Part shown: one piece after another, positions 50,934-59,214 of the stretch
How positions within the stretch are numbered: the stretch's first letter is position 1
Layout of the letters: every line of letters begins with the position of its first letter
Source of the DNA: Mesorhizobium plurifarium
GTDB lineage: Bacteria > Pseudomonadota > Alphaproteobacteria > Rhizobiales > Rhizobiaceae
DNA: 64,000 nt
Assembly: GCA_000824785.1 (NCBI GenBank)
Contig: CCNB01000012.1
Location: 286,983 to 350,982, forward strand
Direction: 5' to 3'
The notes under the pieces: model-generated
Databases searched by the model: none
The model's input: only the letters and a program-made list of their open reading frames with translations
What the model was told of the DNA's origin: nothing
Program-made: the position numbers and the translations under genes

Positions 50934-52295
50934 ATGGACGAACGCAGCATCTCAAACGATGAACAGTCAGCCGCGCCACGCCGGGCCGCCGGCCGGCCGC
51001 GCGCCAGTGAATCCGCGCATGGCAGCCTGGCCCTGCTGCTCAACCTCGTGCGAAGCGGGGTGGCGACGACCCGCCAGGAACTGGAAATCCAATCGGAAAT
51101 GGGGCGGGCCGTCGTCACCGACCGCCTCGCCACCCTTCTCAAGCTGGGGCTGATCGAGGAGGGCGAACTGGGCCTCGCCGTCGGCGGACGCGCGCCCCGT
51201 CATGTCCGCTTCCGCCCGCGCATGGGCATCATCCTTGCCGCCGTGCTCGATCATTCCTCGCTCGCGGTCGGTGTCTCGGATCTGACCGGACGCTTGCTGG
51301 CCGAACATCACGAGGCCGTCGAGCTGGCGGCGGGACCCGAGCCCGTGGTGCAGCGGCTGGCGACGCTGTTTGCCTGGATGCTGGAGGAACATGGCAGCGA
51401 AGGAGGCATTTGGGGCATCGGCCTCGCAGTGCCCGGAGCCGTCGAGAAGCCCGACGGCCAGCGCCTGTTCGCGCCGGCGCTGACCGCGTTCCAGAACTGG
51501 GATGGATTTCCTTTCGTCGAACAATTGGCCACGCTCGTCGGCGCGCCTGTCTGGGTGCGAAGCGGCGTTCAGACGATGACGATGGGCGAGTTGAAATCGG
51601 GAAGCGGCATCGGCCTGGCGGACATGATCTTCGTCAAGCTCGGACGCTCCATCAGCGCGGGCGTCATATCGGAAGGCACGCTGCACCGTGGCGCGCAGGG
51701 CGCCGCCGGCATGATCGGCCACACTTTCGTGGAGGGTGGAAGTCTCGAAACGATCGCCGGCAGCGAGGCGCTGACGCGCGAGGCCCGTCAGGCGGCCGAC
51801 AGCGGCCGCAGCCCCTATTTGGCCGGTGTCCTGGCACGCACCGGCGAAGTCACGGTAACCGATACCGGCCACGGCGCGCAGCTGGGCGACCCTTTCTGCA
51901 TCGACCTGCTCGGCCGCTGCGGCCGCGCCGTCGGCGAAGTGCTGGCGCCGCTGGCCAATCTGCTGAACCCGTCGCTGATCGTGCTTGGCGGCGCGGTTGC
52001 CGAGACCGGAGACATCCTGCTGGCGGCCGTGCGCGAGGCGGTCTATCGCCAGTCGCATCCCGTGGTGACACGCGACCTCAGGATCGTGCGCTCGCAAATG
52101 GGCGGCTCGGCCGGGCTGGTGGGAGCCGCGCAGGTGGTGGCCGAGGCGCTGTTCGATCCGAGGTTCCTGCAGGGCTGGATCACGCTTGGCTCGCCGCGCG
52201 AGCACCCGGAATTCAAGGATTTTCTCGCACGCGCCGCGGTCGACACCGTTACCCGGCCGGCCAAGCCGCGCCCGCCGGGCGGCTCGCTTGCGTAG
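50934..52295 (+). CDS. ROK-family transcriptional repressor
   Basis: 453 residues. N-terminal winged helix (LALLLNLVRSGVATTRQELE to VVTDRLATLLKLGLIEE) and a ROK/actin-like domain: IWGIGLAVPGAVEKPDGQ, FVKLGRSISAGVISEGTLHRG, AAGMIGHTFVEGG. The usual zinc-binding CxCGxxGC motif is absent (GGSLETIAGSEAL stands in its place), so it is a regulator rather than a sugar kinase. ATG 50934 is chosen; ATG 50916 is possible. It probably senses the sugar or its phosphate and represses the divergent sugar operon. Confidence 0.9.
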   Translation: MDERSISNDEQSAAPRRAAGRPRASESAHGSLALLLNLVRSGVATTRQELEIQSEMGRAVVTDRLATLLKLGLIEEGELGLAVGGRAPRHVRFRPRMGIILAAVLDHSSLAVGVSDLTGRLLAEHHEAVELAAGPEPVVQRLATLFAWMLEEHGSEGGIWGIGLAVPGAVEKPDGQRLFAPALTAFQNWDGFPFVEQLATLVGAPVWVRSGVQTMTMGELKSGSGIGLADMIFVKLGRSISAGVISEGTLHRGAQGAAGMIGHTFVEGGSLETIAGSEALTREARQAADSGRSPYLAGVLARTGEVTVTDTGHGAQLGDPFCIDLLGRCGRAVGEVLAPLANLLNPSLIVLGGAVAETGDILLAAVREAVYRQSHPVVTRDLRIVRSQMGGSAGLVGAAQVVAEALFDPRFLQGWITLGSPREHPEFKDFLARAAVDTVTRPAKPRPPGGSLA

Positions 52296-52338
52296 GACCT
52301 GCGATGGTGCGCCGCTGGCGCCTGGGGAGGATTGAGGA

Positions 52339-53352
52339 ATGGCGATCACCGGGCTAGGGCCGCATGGCGAACGAGCGGTTCCCGCCGATCAGGTCGGGCT
52401 GTCGGGCGCCGACGCCGATGCTGCGCGCAAACGCAACTTTTCAGTGGCCGTCGTTCTTCACACCACGGTGAGCGACTGGGCCAAGGAGGAACTCGCCGGC
52501 ATTGTCGCCACTCTTGGCCGCTACGGCGCGGCGGTCGTCGAGGTCATCGACTGCGCCTTCGACGTAGACAGGCAGGTCGCCGAACTGCAACGGCTCGCCA
52601 CCGAACCGGTGGACGCCGTCATTTCCATCCCGATCGGCAGCGCCAGGGCGGCCGATGCCCATCGCGCGATAGCGGCGGCGGGAAAGAAGCTTCTGCTGCT
52701 CGACAATGCGCCGACCGGCATGCTGCCGGGCAAGGATTACGTCAGCGTCATTTCCACCGACAATTTCGGCCTCGGACAGATTGGAGCGGAGCTGCTCGCA
52801 GGGCACGTGGCCCCGGGCGGCACGGTTGGCGTTCTTGCCTATGGGGTGGACTTCTTTGCCACGCATGAGCGCGAGATCGCCTTCCGCAAATGGATGGCCA
52901 CCCATCGGCCGGATCTGTCCCTGGTGCGCGGCAAGTTCGCCGATGTGACGCAGGCCAAGGCCGCGACCGCCGGCCTGCTGCAGGGAAATCCCGATCTGGC
53001 CGGCCTGTTCGCTGTGTGGGACGTGCCGGCGGCCGGCGCCATCGCCGCGATCCGCGATGCGGGAAAGACGATCCCGATCACCACCGTCGACCTTGGCAAT
53101 GACGTGGCGGCGGACCTGGCTGCCGGTGGCCTGATCAAGGGCATCGCCGCGCAGCTGCCCTATGATCAGGGCGTCGCGGTCGGCATCGCGACGATCCTCG
53201 GCCTTCTCGATCGGCAACCGCCACCCTGGATCGCCCTGCCTGGGCTTGGCGTCACTGCCAGCAATGTGGTGGAGGCCTATCAAGTCGTCTGGCGCGCACC
53301 AGCCCCTGCCGCCTTGCTCAGAGCCCGCAAACCGCGAAAGACCATGCCTTGA
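52339..53352 (+). CDS. Signal-peptide-less sugar-binding-protein homologue (cytoplasmic)
   Basis: 337 residues of Peripla_BP_4 type: SVAVVLHTTVSDWAKEELAG, VDAVISIPIGSARAADAHRA, LLLDNAPTGMLPGKDYVSVI, LFAVWDVPAAGA and LPYDQGVAVG. The N-terminus (about 33 residues: MAITGLGPHGERAVPADQ...) has no hydrophobic segment, so it is not exported. It lacks an HTH, so it is not a LacI regulator by itself. ATG 52339 has GAGGA just before it and a GGGAGG further up. It lies 43 bases after the ROK gene and resembles the RbsB-like protein at 48640-49761. A cytoplasmic sensor or co-effector role, as with AmiC, is an inference. Confidence 0.78.
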   Translation: MAITGLGPHGERAVPADQVGLSGADADAARKRNFSVAVVLHTTVSDWAKEELAGIVATLGRYGAAVVEVIDCAFDVDRQVAELQRLATEPVDAVISIPIGSARAADAHRAIAAAGKKLLLLDNAPTGMLPGKDYVSVISTDNFGLGQIGAELLAGHVAPGGTVGVLAYGVDFFATHEREIAFRKWMATHRPDLSLVRGKFADVTQAKAATAGLLQGNPDLAGLFAVWDVPAAGAIAAIRDAGKTIPITTVDLGNDVAADLAAGGLIKGIAAQLPYDQGVAVGIATILGLLDRQPPPWIALPGLGVTASNVVEAYQVVWRAPAPAALLRARKPRKTMP

Positions 53353-53363
53353 CGGCAAGATGA

Positions 53364-53669
53364 TACACCGCGGTCATCGACCAGGATCAGGTCGACTTGC
53401 CGATTTCGGTCTTCGCCTCGATCAAGCTGGAACGCCAGCGCGAGGAGGAGCTGGAACGCTTCAACGCCGCCATTTCCCGCTGGCCGGAAGTCGTCGACTG
53501 CTATCTGATGACCGGACAGCGCGATTATCTGCTGCGCATCGTGGTGCGCGACCTGCATGCCTATGATCGCTTCCTGAAGGAAAAGTTGACCCGCCTTGAC
53601 GGCGTCGCATCGATCGAATCGAGCTTTGCGCTCTCGCAGATCAAGAGATCGAACCAACTGCCGATATGA
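53364..53669 (+). pseudogene. Lrp/AsnC-family regulator, ligand-binding domain remnant without HTH
   Basis: An open frame of about 101 codons begins right after a stop at 53361 with YTAVIDQDQVDLPISVF and carries the RAM domain: FNAAISRWPEVVDCYLMTGQ, DYLLRIVVRDLHAYDRFL, VASIESSFALSQIK. The DNA-binding domain (about 60 residues) is missing. The first ATG-like start inside (53397) would cut the domain. It is either a 5'-deleted pseudogene or a stand-alone RAM-domain protein. The deletion point lies close to the end of the preceding gene. Confidence 0.75.
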
Positions 53670-53893
53670 GGTATCCGCCCCGGGCGTCAGGCCCGGTATC
53701 AATCCTGCAATTGGACCATCGATCGCCCGCAGGCCATCCATGACGGCGCCTATCACCCGGCCGTTTTCGATGAACGGCGTGCCGTGCTCTTCCCCGTCTT
53801 CGCTTCAGGCGGCGTCGGCAACGGCGGCACGCGTTTTCATTTTCCCTCTCGCGATTTGACCGGCTTGAGCGAATGCCGGCCCGTGACTGAAAC

Positions 53894-54544
53894 TTATGCC
53901 GCGGCTCTGGCAGGCCCGGCCGGAAACACGCCCGACATGACGATGAAGCCCTTGATGCGCTTCACGCGATCGCACCAGCGGCGGATCGCCGGATAGTCCT
54001 GGCGCGAAATGCCGCCTTCCTCGGACAGCATGATGTAGGGGAAGCAGGCAATGTCGGCGATCGTCGGCTGCGGGGCCGAGCAGATCCATTGACGGCCCTC
54101 CTGCTCGACGAACCAGAGATGCTCGTCGAGGATGCGGAACAGCCGATGCGCGCCGGCGCGGGCGGCATCGATGTCGAAATCATAGAACAGCGCATCGTGA
54201 AGGCGGGCGGCCGAGGCGGTCCCGGTGATGCCGTCGGCAAAGGCCAGCCACTGGCTGATCTCGCCGAGCAGGGCCGGGTTCTCCCGGGGGTACCATGTGC
54301 CGGACGGATCGTATTTCGATGCTAGGTAGACCAGGATCGCCTGGGCGTCGCGCAGGACCAGCCCGTCATCGTCGATCACAGGCAGCTGTCCCAGTGGATT
54401 GAGCTTCAGGAACCATTCCGACTTGTGCTCGCGTCCGGGATAGAAGTCGACCGGCACGGTCTTGTGGTCGATGCCGAGGATGCTCATCAGCAGCCGCAGT
54501 TTGTAGCAATTGCCGGACAGCTCGTAGTCGTAAAGCGTGATCAT
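53894..54544 (-). CDS. Glutathione S-transferase-like subunit, NdmE-like
   Basis: 216 residues. N-terminal thioredoxin fold (ITLYDYELSGNCYKLRLLMS; NPLGQLPVIDDDG with the cis-Pro; RDAQAILVYLASKYD) and an all-helical C-terminal domain (WICSAPQPTIADIACFPYI). In caffeine-degrading Pseudomonas a GST-like protein, NdmE, is a structural part of the N7-demethylase complex with NdmC and NdmD. It is nine bases after the NdmD-like stop and last in the operon. The ELSGNCYK start also occurs in ordinary bacterial GSTs, so the NdmE role rests mainly on context. Confidence 0.82.
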   Translation of the reverse strand: MITLYDYELSGNCYKLRLLMSILGIDHKTVPVDFYPGREHKSEWFLKLNPLGQLPVIDDDGLVLRDAQAILVYLASKYDPSGTWYPRENPALLGEISQWLAFADGITGTASAARLHDALFYDFDIDAARAGAHRLFRILDEHLWFVEQEGRQWICSAPQPTIADIACFPYIMLSEEGGISRQDYPAIRRWCDRVKRIKGFIVMSGVFPAGPARAAA

Positions 54545-54553
54545 GGGCGGCTC

Positions 54554-56320
54554 CTAAATGTCGAGCACGAGACGCGCGGATTTGGCGCGCGAGACACAGG
54601 TCATGATCTTCGTTCCAGCTTTGCGCTCGGCGTCGTTGAGATAGACATCCTGGTGGTCGGGCTCGCCTTCGATCACGGTCGCGACACAGGTGCCGCAGGC
54701 GCCCTGCTCGCAGGACGACGGCACGTCGATGCCGCTCTCGCGCATGACCTGCAGGATCGTCTTGCCGGCCGGCACCTGCAGCGTGACGCAGGATCTTGCC
54801 AACGCCACCTCGAAGCTCGAACTGTCGTCGATCTTGTTGGTGTTCTTGAAATATTCGAAATGCACGGCGCTGTCCGGCCAGCCCTGCTCGGCCGCGATCC
54901 TGCGTGCCGCCTCGAGCATCGGACCGGGACCACAGATGTAGAGATGCATGCCGTTCCGGTATTCGGCCAGCACACGGCGCAGCTCGGCGCCGGTCGCGTC
55001 CGGCGACAGGCCGAGATGCGGCTTCAGCGCGTCGCCGAGCTCGGCCAGCCGATCGGCAAAGGCGAGATGCTGCTCACCTTGCGCGAAATAATGCAGCTCG
55101 TGCGTCAGCTCCTGGTTCTTCAGCGCCTGTGCCATGGCAAGCAGCGGCGTGATGCCGATGCCGCCGGCGACGAAGATCGTCTTGATGGCGTCGCGGCGCA
55201 GCGGAAAATTGTTGCGCGGTTCCGAGATCGCCAGCACATCGCCTTCGCGCACCGTCTCGTGCATGCATTTCGAGCCGCCCTTCGAGTCCGGCTCCAGCTT
55301 GACGCCGATGGTGAAGCTGCCGGTTTCGCCGGGTCCGTTGGTGATCGAATACTGGCGGATCTCGCCGTTCGGCATATGGACGTCGATATGCGCACCGGGC
55401 TGGAAAGTCGGCAGGATGCCCTTGACCGGGCGCAGCTCGAAGCCAGCGATGCCGTCGGCCGTCCGCCACTTCCTGGCCACCGCGACACGCAGCGCCGCCT
55501 TGCGGCCATGCGCGGTCAGTTCCGGCATTTCGGCAAGCTCGGCCGAGACCCTTTCATAGATAGGCTCGATCGGCGCGGGCGCCGGCGCGTTGGCCACATC
55601 GCGTTCGACTTCGTCGCGCAGCTTGGACAGCCGTTCATTGTGGTGGCGCAGGATGGCTATCCGCGCCGCACCTTCGGCATCCTGGTCGAGCACGCCGCGA
55701 ATGACCGAGCGGTTGGAATCGACCGGCTGGACGAAGAAGACGCCAACCGTCTCGGCGGCGCCGGCGCGCGAGCGCAGCGCCACGGCAAAATCCTGGGCGG
55801 CTTCAACCGCAATTTCGGCGCCGTTGCCGTCGATCGCGCCTGTGGGCTGGAAGCGGTAAGCCTTCAGCTTTTCAACGACCTTATCGGCCGGCGCGTTGAC
55901 AGGGATGCCGCGCAGGGCAAGCAGCTTGCCTTCCGCCAGGCCGGCGACATCCGGCACCTCGCCCAGCGGTTCCTCGGACGACCAGACCAGGCCATAGCGC
56001 TCGACCGCCGGAAAGGTGCGGTTGGTGATGGTGCGGGCAGGCGCGTCGGCCGGATGCGCGGGGATGTAGGTGCAGCCGGCGGTACGGTTCGAATAGCGCC
56101 AGCCATGATATTGGCACTTCAGCTCGCGGCCGTCATTGATGCCGATCGACAGCCTCACGCCGCGATGCAGGCAACGGTTCTCCCAGATGTTGATGTAGCC
56201 GTCATCGGCCCGCCAGACGGCGAACTCGCGGCCGAGCAACTGGCCATGGAACACGTGGCGGAACGGTAGGTCATGGGCAGCGGCGATCGGATGCCACTGG
56301 CTTCTGGCTGCTTCCAGCAT
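54554..56320 (-). CDS. Rieske-FNR-ferredoxin fusion reductase, NdmD-like
   Basis: 588 residues in three parts. (1) N-terminal Rieske domain, residues ~1-110: CLHRG and CQYHGW (CxH-X16-CxxH). (2) After a ~170-residue linker, a ferredoxin-NADP-reductase module from ~270: RQYSITNGPGE for flavin, FVAGGIGITPLLAMAQ for NAD(P)H. (3) C-terminal plant-type [2Fe-2S] ferredoxin: CEQGACGTC plus CVSRA. A Rieske domain fused to the reductase is the mark of NdmD, the reductase for methylxanthine N-demethylases. The oxygenase subunits next to it have no Rieske domain, so this protein would supply it. It passes electrons NAD(P)H to flavin to 2Fe-2S to Rieske to oxygenase iron. Confidence 0.9.
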   Translation of the reverse strand: MLEAARSQWHPIAAAHDLPFRHVFHGQLLGREFAVWRADDGYINIWENRCLHRGVRLSIGINDGRELKCQYHGWRYSNRTAGCTYIPAHPADAPARTITNRTFPAVERYGLVWSSEEPLGEVPDVAGLAEGKLLALRGIPVNAPADKVVEKLKAYRFQPTGAIDGNGAEIAVEAAQDFAVALRSRAGAAETVGVFFVQPVDSNRSVIRGVLDQDAEGAARIAILRHHNERLSKLRDEVERDVANAPAPAPIEPIYERVSAELAEMPELTAHGRKAALRVAVARKWRTADGIAGFELRPVKGILPTFQPGAHIDVHMPNGEIRQYSITNGPGETGSFTIGVKLEPDSKGGSKCMHETVREGDVLAISEPRNNFPLRRDAIKTIFVAGGIGITPLLAMAQALKNQELTHELHYFAQGEQHLAFADRLAELGDALKPHLGLSPDATGAELRRVLAEYRNGMHLYICGPGPMLEAARRIAAEQGWPDSAVHFEYFKNTNKIDDSSSFEVALARSCVTLQVPAGKTILQVMRESGIDVPSSCEQGACGTCVATVIEGEPDHQDVYLNDAERKAGTKIMTCVSRAKSARLVLDI

Positions 56321-56344
56321 TCGTCGTCTCCAAAAATGTTCTGG

Positions 56345-57235
56345 TCAGGCCGCGGCCGGAATGACCCCGTAGGTCACGCCTTTCTGGCTGAGCCAGCGCC
56401 GGTAGGCGATCGCCGATTTGTCGGCGCGGATCGGCGTCTCGGCGCGCGGATCGAGCGGCAGACGCTTCGGCACCTGGTTCTCCAGGATCGGCTTGTCCTG
56501 GCCGAAGATGGTCTGCTGAAAGCGCTTGATCACCTTGTCTTCGCTGTTCTCGTCGAGCACGCAAAGCAGCATATGCGCGCGCACATGCTCCTGATCGACC
56601 GGCTGCAGGAAAATGGCGATCACGTCGCGCCGCGCCGCATCGACCGGGCTCGATTTATACAACACCGAGCAATAGGGATGCGGCACGCGGTAGACATAGT
56701 CGACATCGGCACCGCCCTCCGAGGCGGTCGAAGCCATCGGCTGGAAGAAGCGGCAGCGCGTGGCGAGAATCTCGTCGCGGTCGACCGAGATCTCGACATC
56801 GTATTCCTTGACCTCGGTGTGCGGTTCGGCGCCGAGGATGTCGGTATGCACGTAAGGGAAATGGCCCATGTCGAGAAAATTCTCGATGGCGCGTGGCGCA
56901 GAGACATTCACGCCAAAGGTCGCGGCATTGAGCCGGCGCCGGTCTGGCTCGGCATATTCCGGGATCGGGAAGAGGTCGGCCGGCGGCGAGCCCAGCGAGG
57001 TCCAGACATAACCATAGACGCTTTTTGCCGGCAGCCGGTCGGCTGCCGCGATCTGGTCGGCGCGGCGCAAATCCGGCCGCGAGCGCCAGACGACCGGTTC
57101 ACCATCCGCGCCGACCGAAAAGCTGAGGCGCTCCTCGAGCAGCACCGTCTGCTGGACGGCGCCGGGGACAGTCTCGGCGATTGCGCCCACCGGATGCCAG
57201 AGATTGAGGACCACGGAATCCGTGCATTTGGTCAT
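56345..57235 (-). CDS. Rieske-less non-heme iron oxygenase subunit, NdmC-like (copy 2)
   Basis: 296 residues. The mononuclear-iron motif is present in IENFLDMGHFPYVHT (DxxHxxxxH), followed by EPHTEVKEYDVEI and the end RAETPIRADKSAIAYRRWL. The N-terminal ~90 residues (LWHPVGAIAETVPGAV...) keep the start of a Rieske oxygenase but lack CxH and CxxH. NdmC of the caffeine pathway has the same lack and borrows electrons from the Rieske domain of NdmD. ATG 57235 follows AAGGAATGACGTT. The overall likeness to copy 1 (57270-58127) shows a tandem duplication; the N-terminal halves differ most. Confidence 0.87.
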   Translation of the reverse strand: MTKCTDSVVLNLWHPVGAIAETVPGAVQQTVLLEERLSFSVGADGEPVVWRSRPDLRRADQIAAADRLPAKSVYGYVWTSLGSPPADLFPIPEYAEPDRRRLNAATFGVNVSAPRAIENFLDMGHFPYVHTDILGAEPHTEVKEYDVEISVDRDEILATRCRFFQPMASTASEGGADVDYVYRVPHPYCSVLYKSSPVDAARRDVIAIFLQPVDQEHVRAHMLLCVLDENSEDKVIKRFQQTIFGQDKPILENQVPKRLPLDPRAETPIRADKSAIAYRRWLSQKGVTYGVIPAAA

Positions 57236-57269
57236 AACGTCATTCCTTTGCATGCCGCGGACATCGTGA

Positions 57270-58127
57270 TCAGACCTGCGCCGGTATGGCGCCGTAGGTG
57301 ACGGCGCGGTCGCGCAGCCAGCGCCGGTAGGAGACCGAGACGGCATCGGCGCGGATCGGCGTTTCGGCACGCGGATCGAGCGGCAGTCGCTTCGGGACCT
57401 GGTTCTCCAGGATCGGCTTGTCCTGCGCGAAGATCAATTGCATGAAGCTGCGCACCGTCGCCGCCTCCATGCCATCCTTGAGGTAGCAGAGATAGGGATG
57501 CGCGATGCAGTTCTCTTCATCGACGGGCTGCACGAAGAGCGTGATGACGTCGAGGCGGTGCTTCTGGATCGGATTGCTCTTGTAGAGCGCCACCGTGTAG
57601 GGCCGGATCACCTTGTAGATGTAATCGACGACGAAGCCTTCCCTGGCGGTGGGCGAGGCGATCGGCTGGTAGAACTTGCACTCCGTCGCCAGCACCTCGT
57701 CCTCGGCGGTGATCTCGACATTGTAGGGCGCCACCTCGGTGTGCGGCTCCTCGCCCAGCCAGCCGGTGTGGACGAAGGGGAAGTGCCCCATGTCGAGGAA
57801 ATTCTCGACGGCTCGCAAGCCGGAAACCTTGACCGCGATGGACCCGCCGCTGACGAGATGACGATCCGCTTCGTTTGCCTCGGGAATGAAGACGATGTCC
57901 CGCCGCGGCGTTCCGAGGCAGGTCCAGATGAACCCGTAGCGCTCGGCCGATTTCAGCGCGACGCCTGTATCGTCGCGAATGACCTCGAAGCTCCCCGCAC
58001 GCTCGCGGACGATCAGGTCGACGCCGAGCAGGCGTGTTGGAAACGGCTTATCCTGGGAGAGCGATTCCCGGTCGGCGACGATGTGCCAGTCGTTCAGAAG
58101 CTCGCGGTCGACGCAGTGGGTAGCCAT
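57270..58127 (-). CDS. Rieske-less non-heme iron oxygenase subunit, NdmC-like (copy 1)
   Basis: 285 residues. VENFLDMGHFPFVHTGWLG holds the DxxHxxxxH iron site; FYQPIASPTAREGF, DVITLFVQPVDEE and the end RAETPIRADAVSVSYRRWL match copy 2. No Rieske CxH/CxxH pair occurs. ATG 58127 has GAGGGG upstream; an earlier frame start at 58142 is unlikely. It is the first gene of the operon and faces the GntR regulator. Predicted action: O2-dependent N-demethylation of a methylated heterocycle, releasing formaldehyde; substrate not proven. Confidence 0.87.
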   Translation of the reverse strand: MATHCVDRELLNDWHIVADRESLSQDKPFPTRLLGVDLIVRERAGSFEVIRDDTGVALKSAERYGFIWTCLGTPRRDIVFIPEANEADRHLVSGGSIAVKVSGLRAVENFLDMGHFPFVHTGWLGEEPHTEVAPYNVEITAEDEVLATECKFYQPIASPTAREGFVVDYIYKVIRPYTVALYKSNPIQKHRLDVITLFVQPVDEENCIAHPYLCYLKDGMEAATVRSFMQLIFAQDKPILENQVPKRLPLDPRAETPIRADAVSVSYRRWLRDRAVTYGAIPAQV

Positions 58128-58299
58128 CGGCACCCCTCTCAACTCGGCTAGCCCTTCACCATGAACCTAGCCCGGCGTTTCGACAAAACGAAAACACAAG
58201 ATTGGATATCAATCAACGATTTTTTGTCAGCCAAAACTCATTTTTGTGTTGACAGGTTTCAACGATTGACTTCCCGTGTATGAAGTTCTGAATCTGGAT
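58128..58299. promoter_or_regulatory. Divergent control region of ndm-like and BMP-transporter operons
   Basis: About 170 bases, AT-rich from 58185 to 58270. TCAACGATT occurs twice as a direct repeat (58213-58221 and 58259-58267). TGTCA (58225) and TGACA (58250) form a spaced inverted pair, and TTGACA at 58249-58254 may be a plus-strand -35 element. These are candidate GntR-binding and promoter sites; no consensus is matched exactly. Confidence 0.45.
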
Positions 58300-59214
58300 A
58301 TGCCGTGTCCTGACGGCGCATGTCTTCGCTACGGAAAGCCTGCTGATCATGCCCTCAAATCCGCGGAGAACCGCGCCTTGAGCAGCCGTTCCCAGACGAT
58401 AGCGGATATCCTGACGCGCGCGATCATCGACCATCGGCTGGTGCCCGGCTGCAAGCTCGGCGAGCGCGAGCTTTCCGAGATTTTCGACGTCAGCCGCATC
58501 GTCGTGCGCCAGGCGCTGATACGGCTCGCCGATGACGGGCTGGCGCAGATCGAGCGCAATCGCGGCGCCTTCGTCGCCAAGCCGAGCATGCAGGAGGCGA
58601 TGGAGATCTATGACGCGCTGACGCTTGTCGAACAGGGCGTCGCCGCGCAGCTCAGCGATCGCCTCGGCCCCGCCGGATGGGCGGAACTGCGCCAACATGT
58701 CGAACGCCAGCGCCAAGCCGTCGCCTCAGGCAACGACGCCCTGGCCGACGTGCTCGGCCAGGAGTTCCACACCGTCTTCGTGCGCTTGAGCCGCAACAAG
58801 GTGATGCAGGAAATCCATGCTCAGCTCGTGCGCCGCACCACGCTGCTGCGCTCGCTGATCACCGCCGACTTCGACTATTGCAACCTGCTCGACGACCATT
58901 CGCGCGTCGTCGACCTTCTCGAAAAGGGCCGGCTGAAGCAGGCCATGGACCTCATCGACACGCATCACCGCGCGGTGGTGCGCGGCTACATCATGGATCG
59001 CGAAGTCTACGCGGAAATGACGCCGGCCGAGGCGCTGGCGCCCTATCTCGACGGCAAGGCCGACGGCGCGGCGCCGATCGCGCCGCGAAAACCGGCAAAA
59101 TCATCCGGGAATGGCGATGGCACGGCGCATGTGCATGTCCATCTCCCCAAGCAAGATCCGGCACCGAAAAGCCGGACATCGGCCAAAAAAACCAACAGAG
59201 GGCTACCAGCATGA
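58300..59214 (+). CDS. GntR-family (FadR subfamily, FCD domain) transcriptional regulator
   Basis: About 304 residues. Winged helix: ILTRAIIDHRLVPGCKLGER, LSEIFDVSRIVVRQALIRLADDGL, RNRGAFVAKPS. The FCD ligand domain follows: MEIYDALTLVEQGVAAQLSD, FHTVFVRLSRNKVMQEI, DDHSRVVDLLEKG, DTHHRAVVRGY with metal-type His residues. The tail of ~60 residues is low-complexity, Lys/Pro/His-rich (HVHVHLPKQDPAPK), unusual for the family. The start is uncertain: ATG 58300 or GTG 58276. The stop overlaps the BMP gene (ATGA), so regulator and importer are cotranscribed; the divergent ndm-like operon is the other likely target. Confidence 0.88.
   Translation: MPCPDGACLRYGKPADHALKSAENRALSSRSQTIADILTRAIIDHRLVPGCKLGERELSEIFDVSRIVVRQALIRLADDGLAQIERNRGAFVAKPSMQEAMEIYDALTLVEQGVAAQLSDRLGPAGWAELRQHVERQRQAVASGNDALADVLGQEFHTVFVRLSRNKVMQEIHAQLVRRTTLLRSLITADFDYCNLLDDHSRVVDLLEKGRLKQAMDLIDTHHRAVVRGYIMDREVYAEMTPAEALAPYLDGKADGAAPIAPRKPAKSSGNGDGTAHVHVHLPKQDPAPKSRTSAKKTNRGLPA

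Noticed and set aside
53670..53893. Possible short gene between the Lrp fragment and the GST-like gene
   Set aside because: Short frames on both strands have no known domain and no good start. Treated as intergenic.
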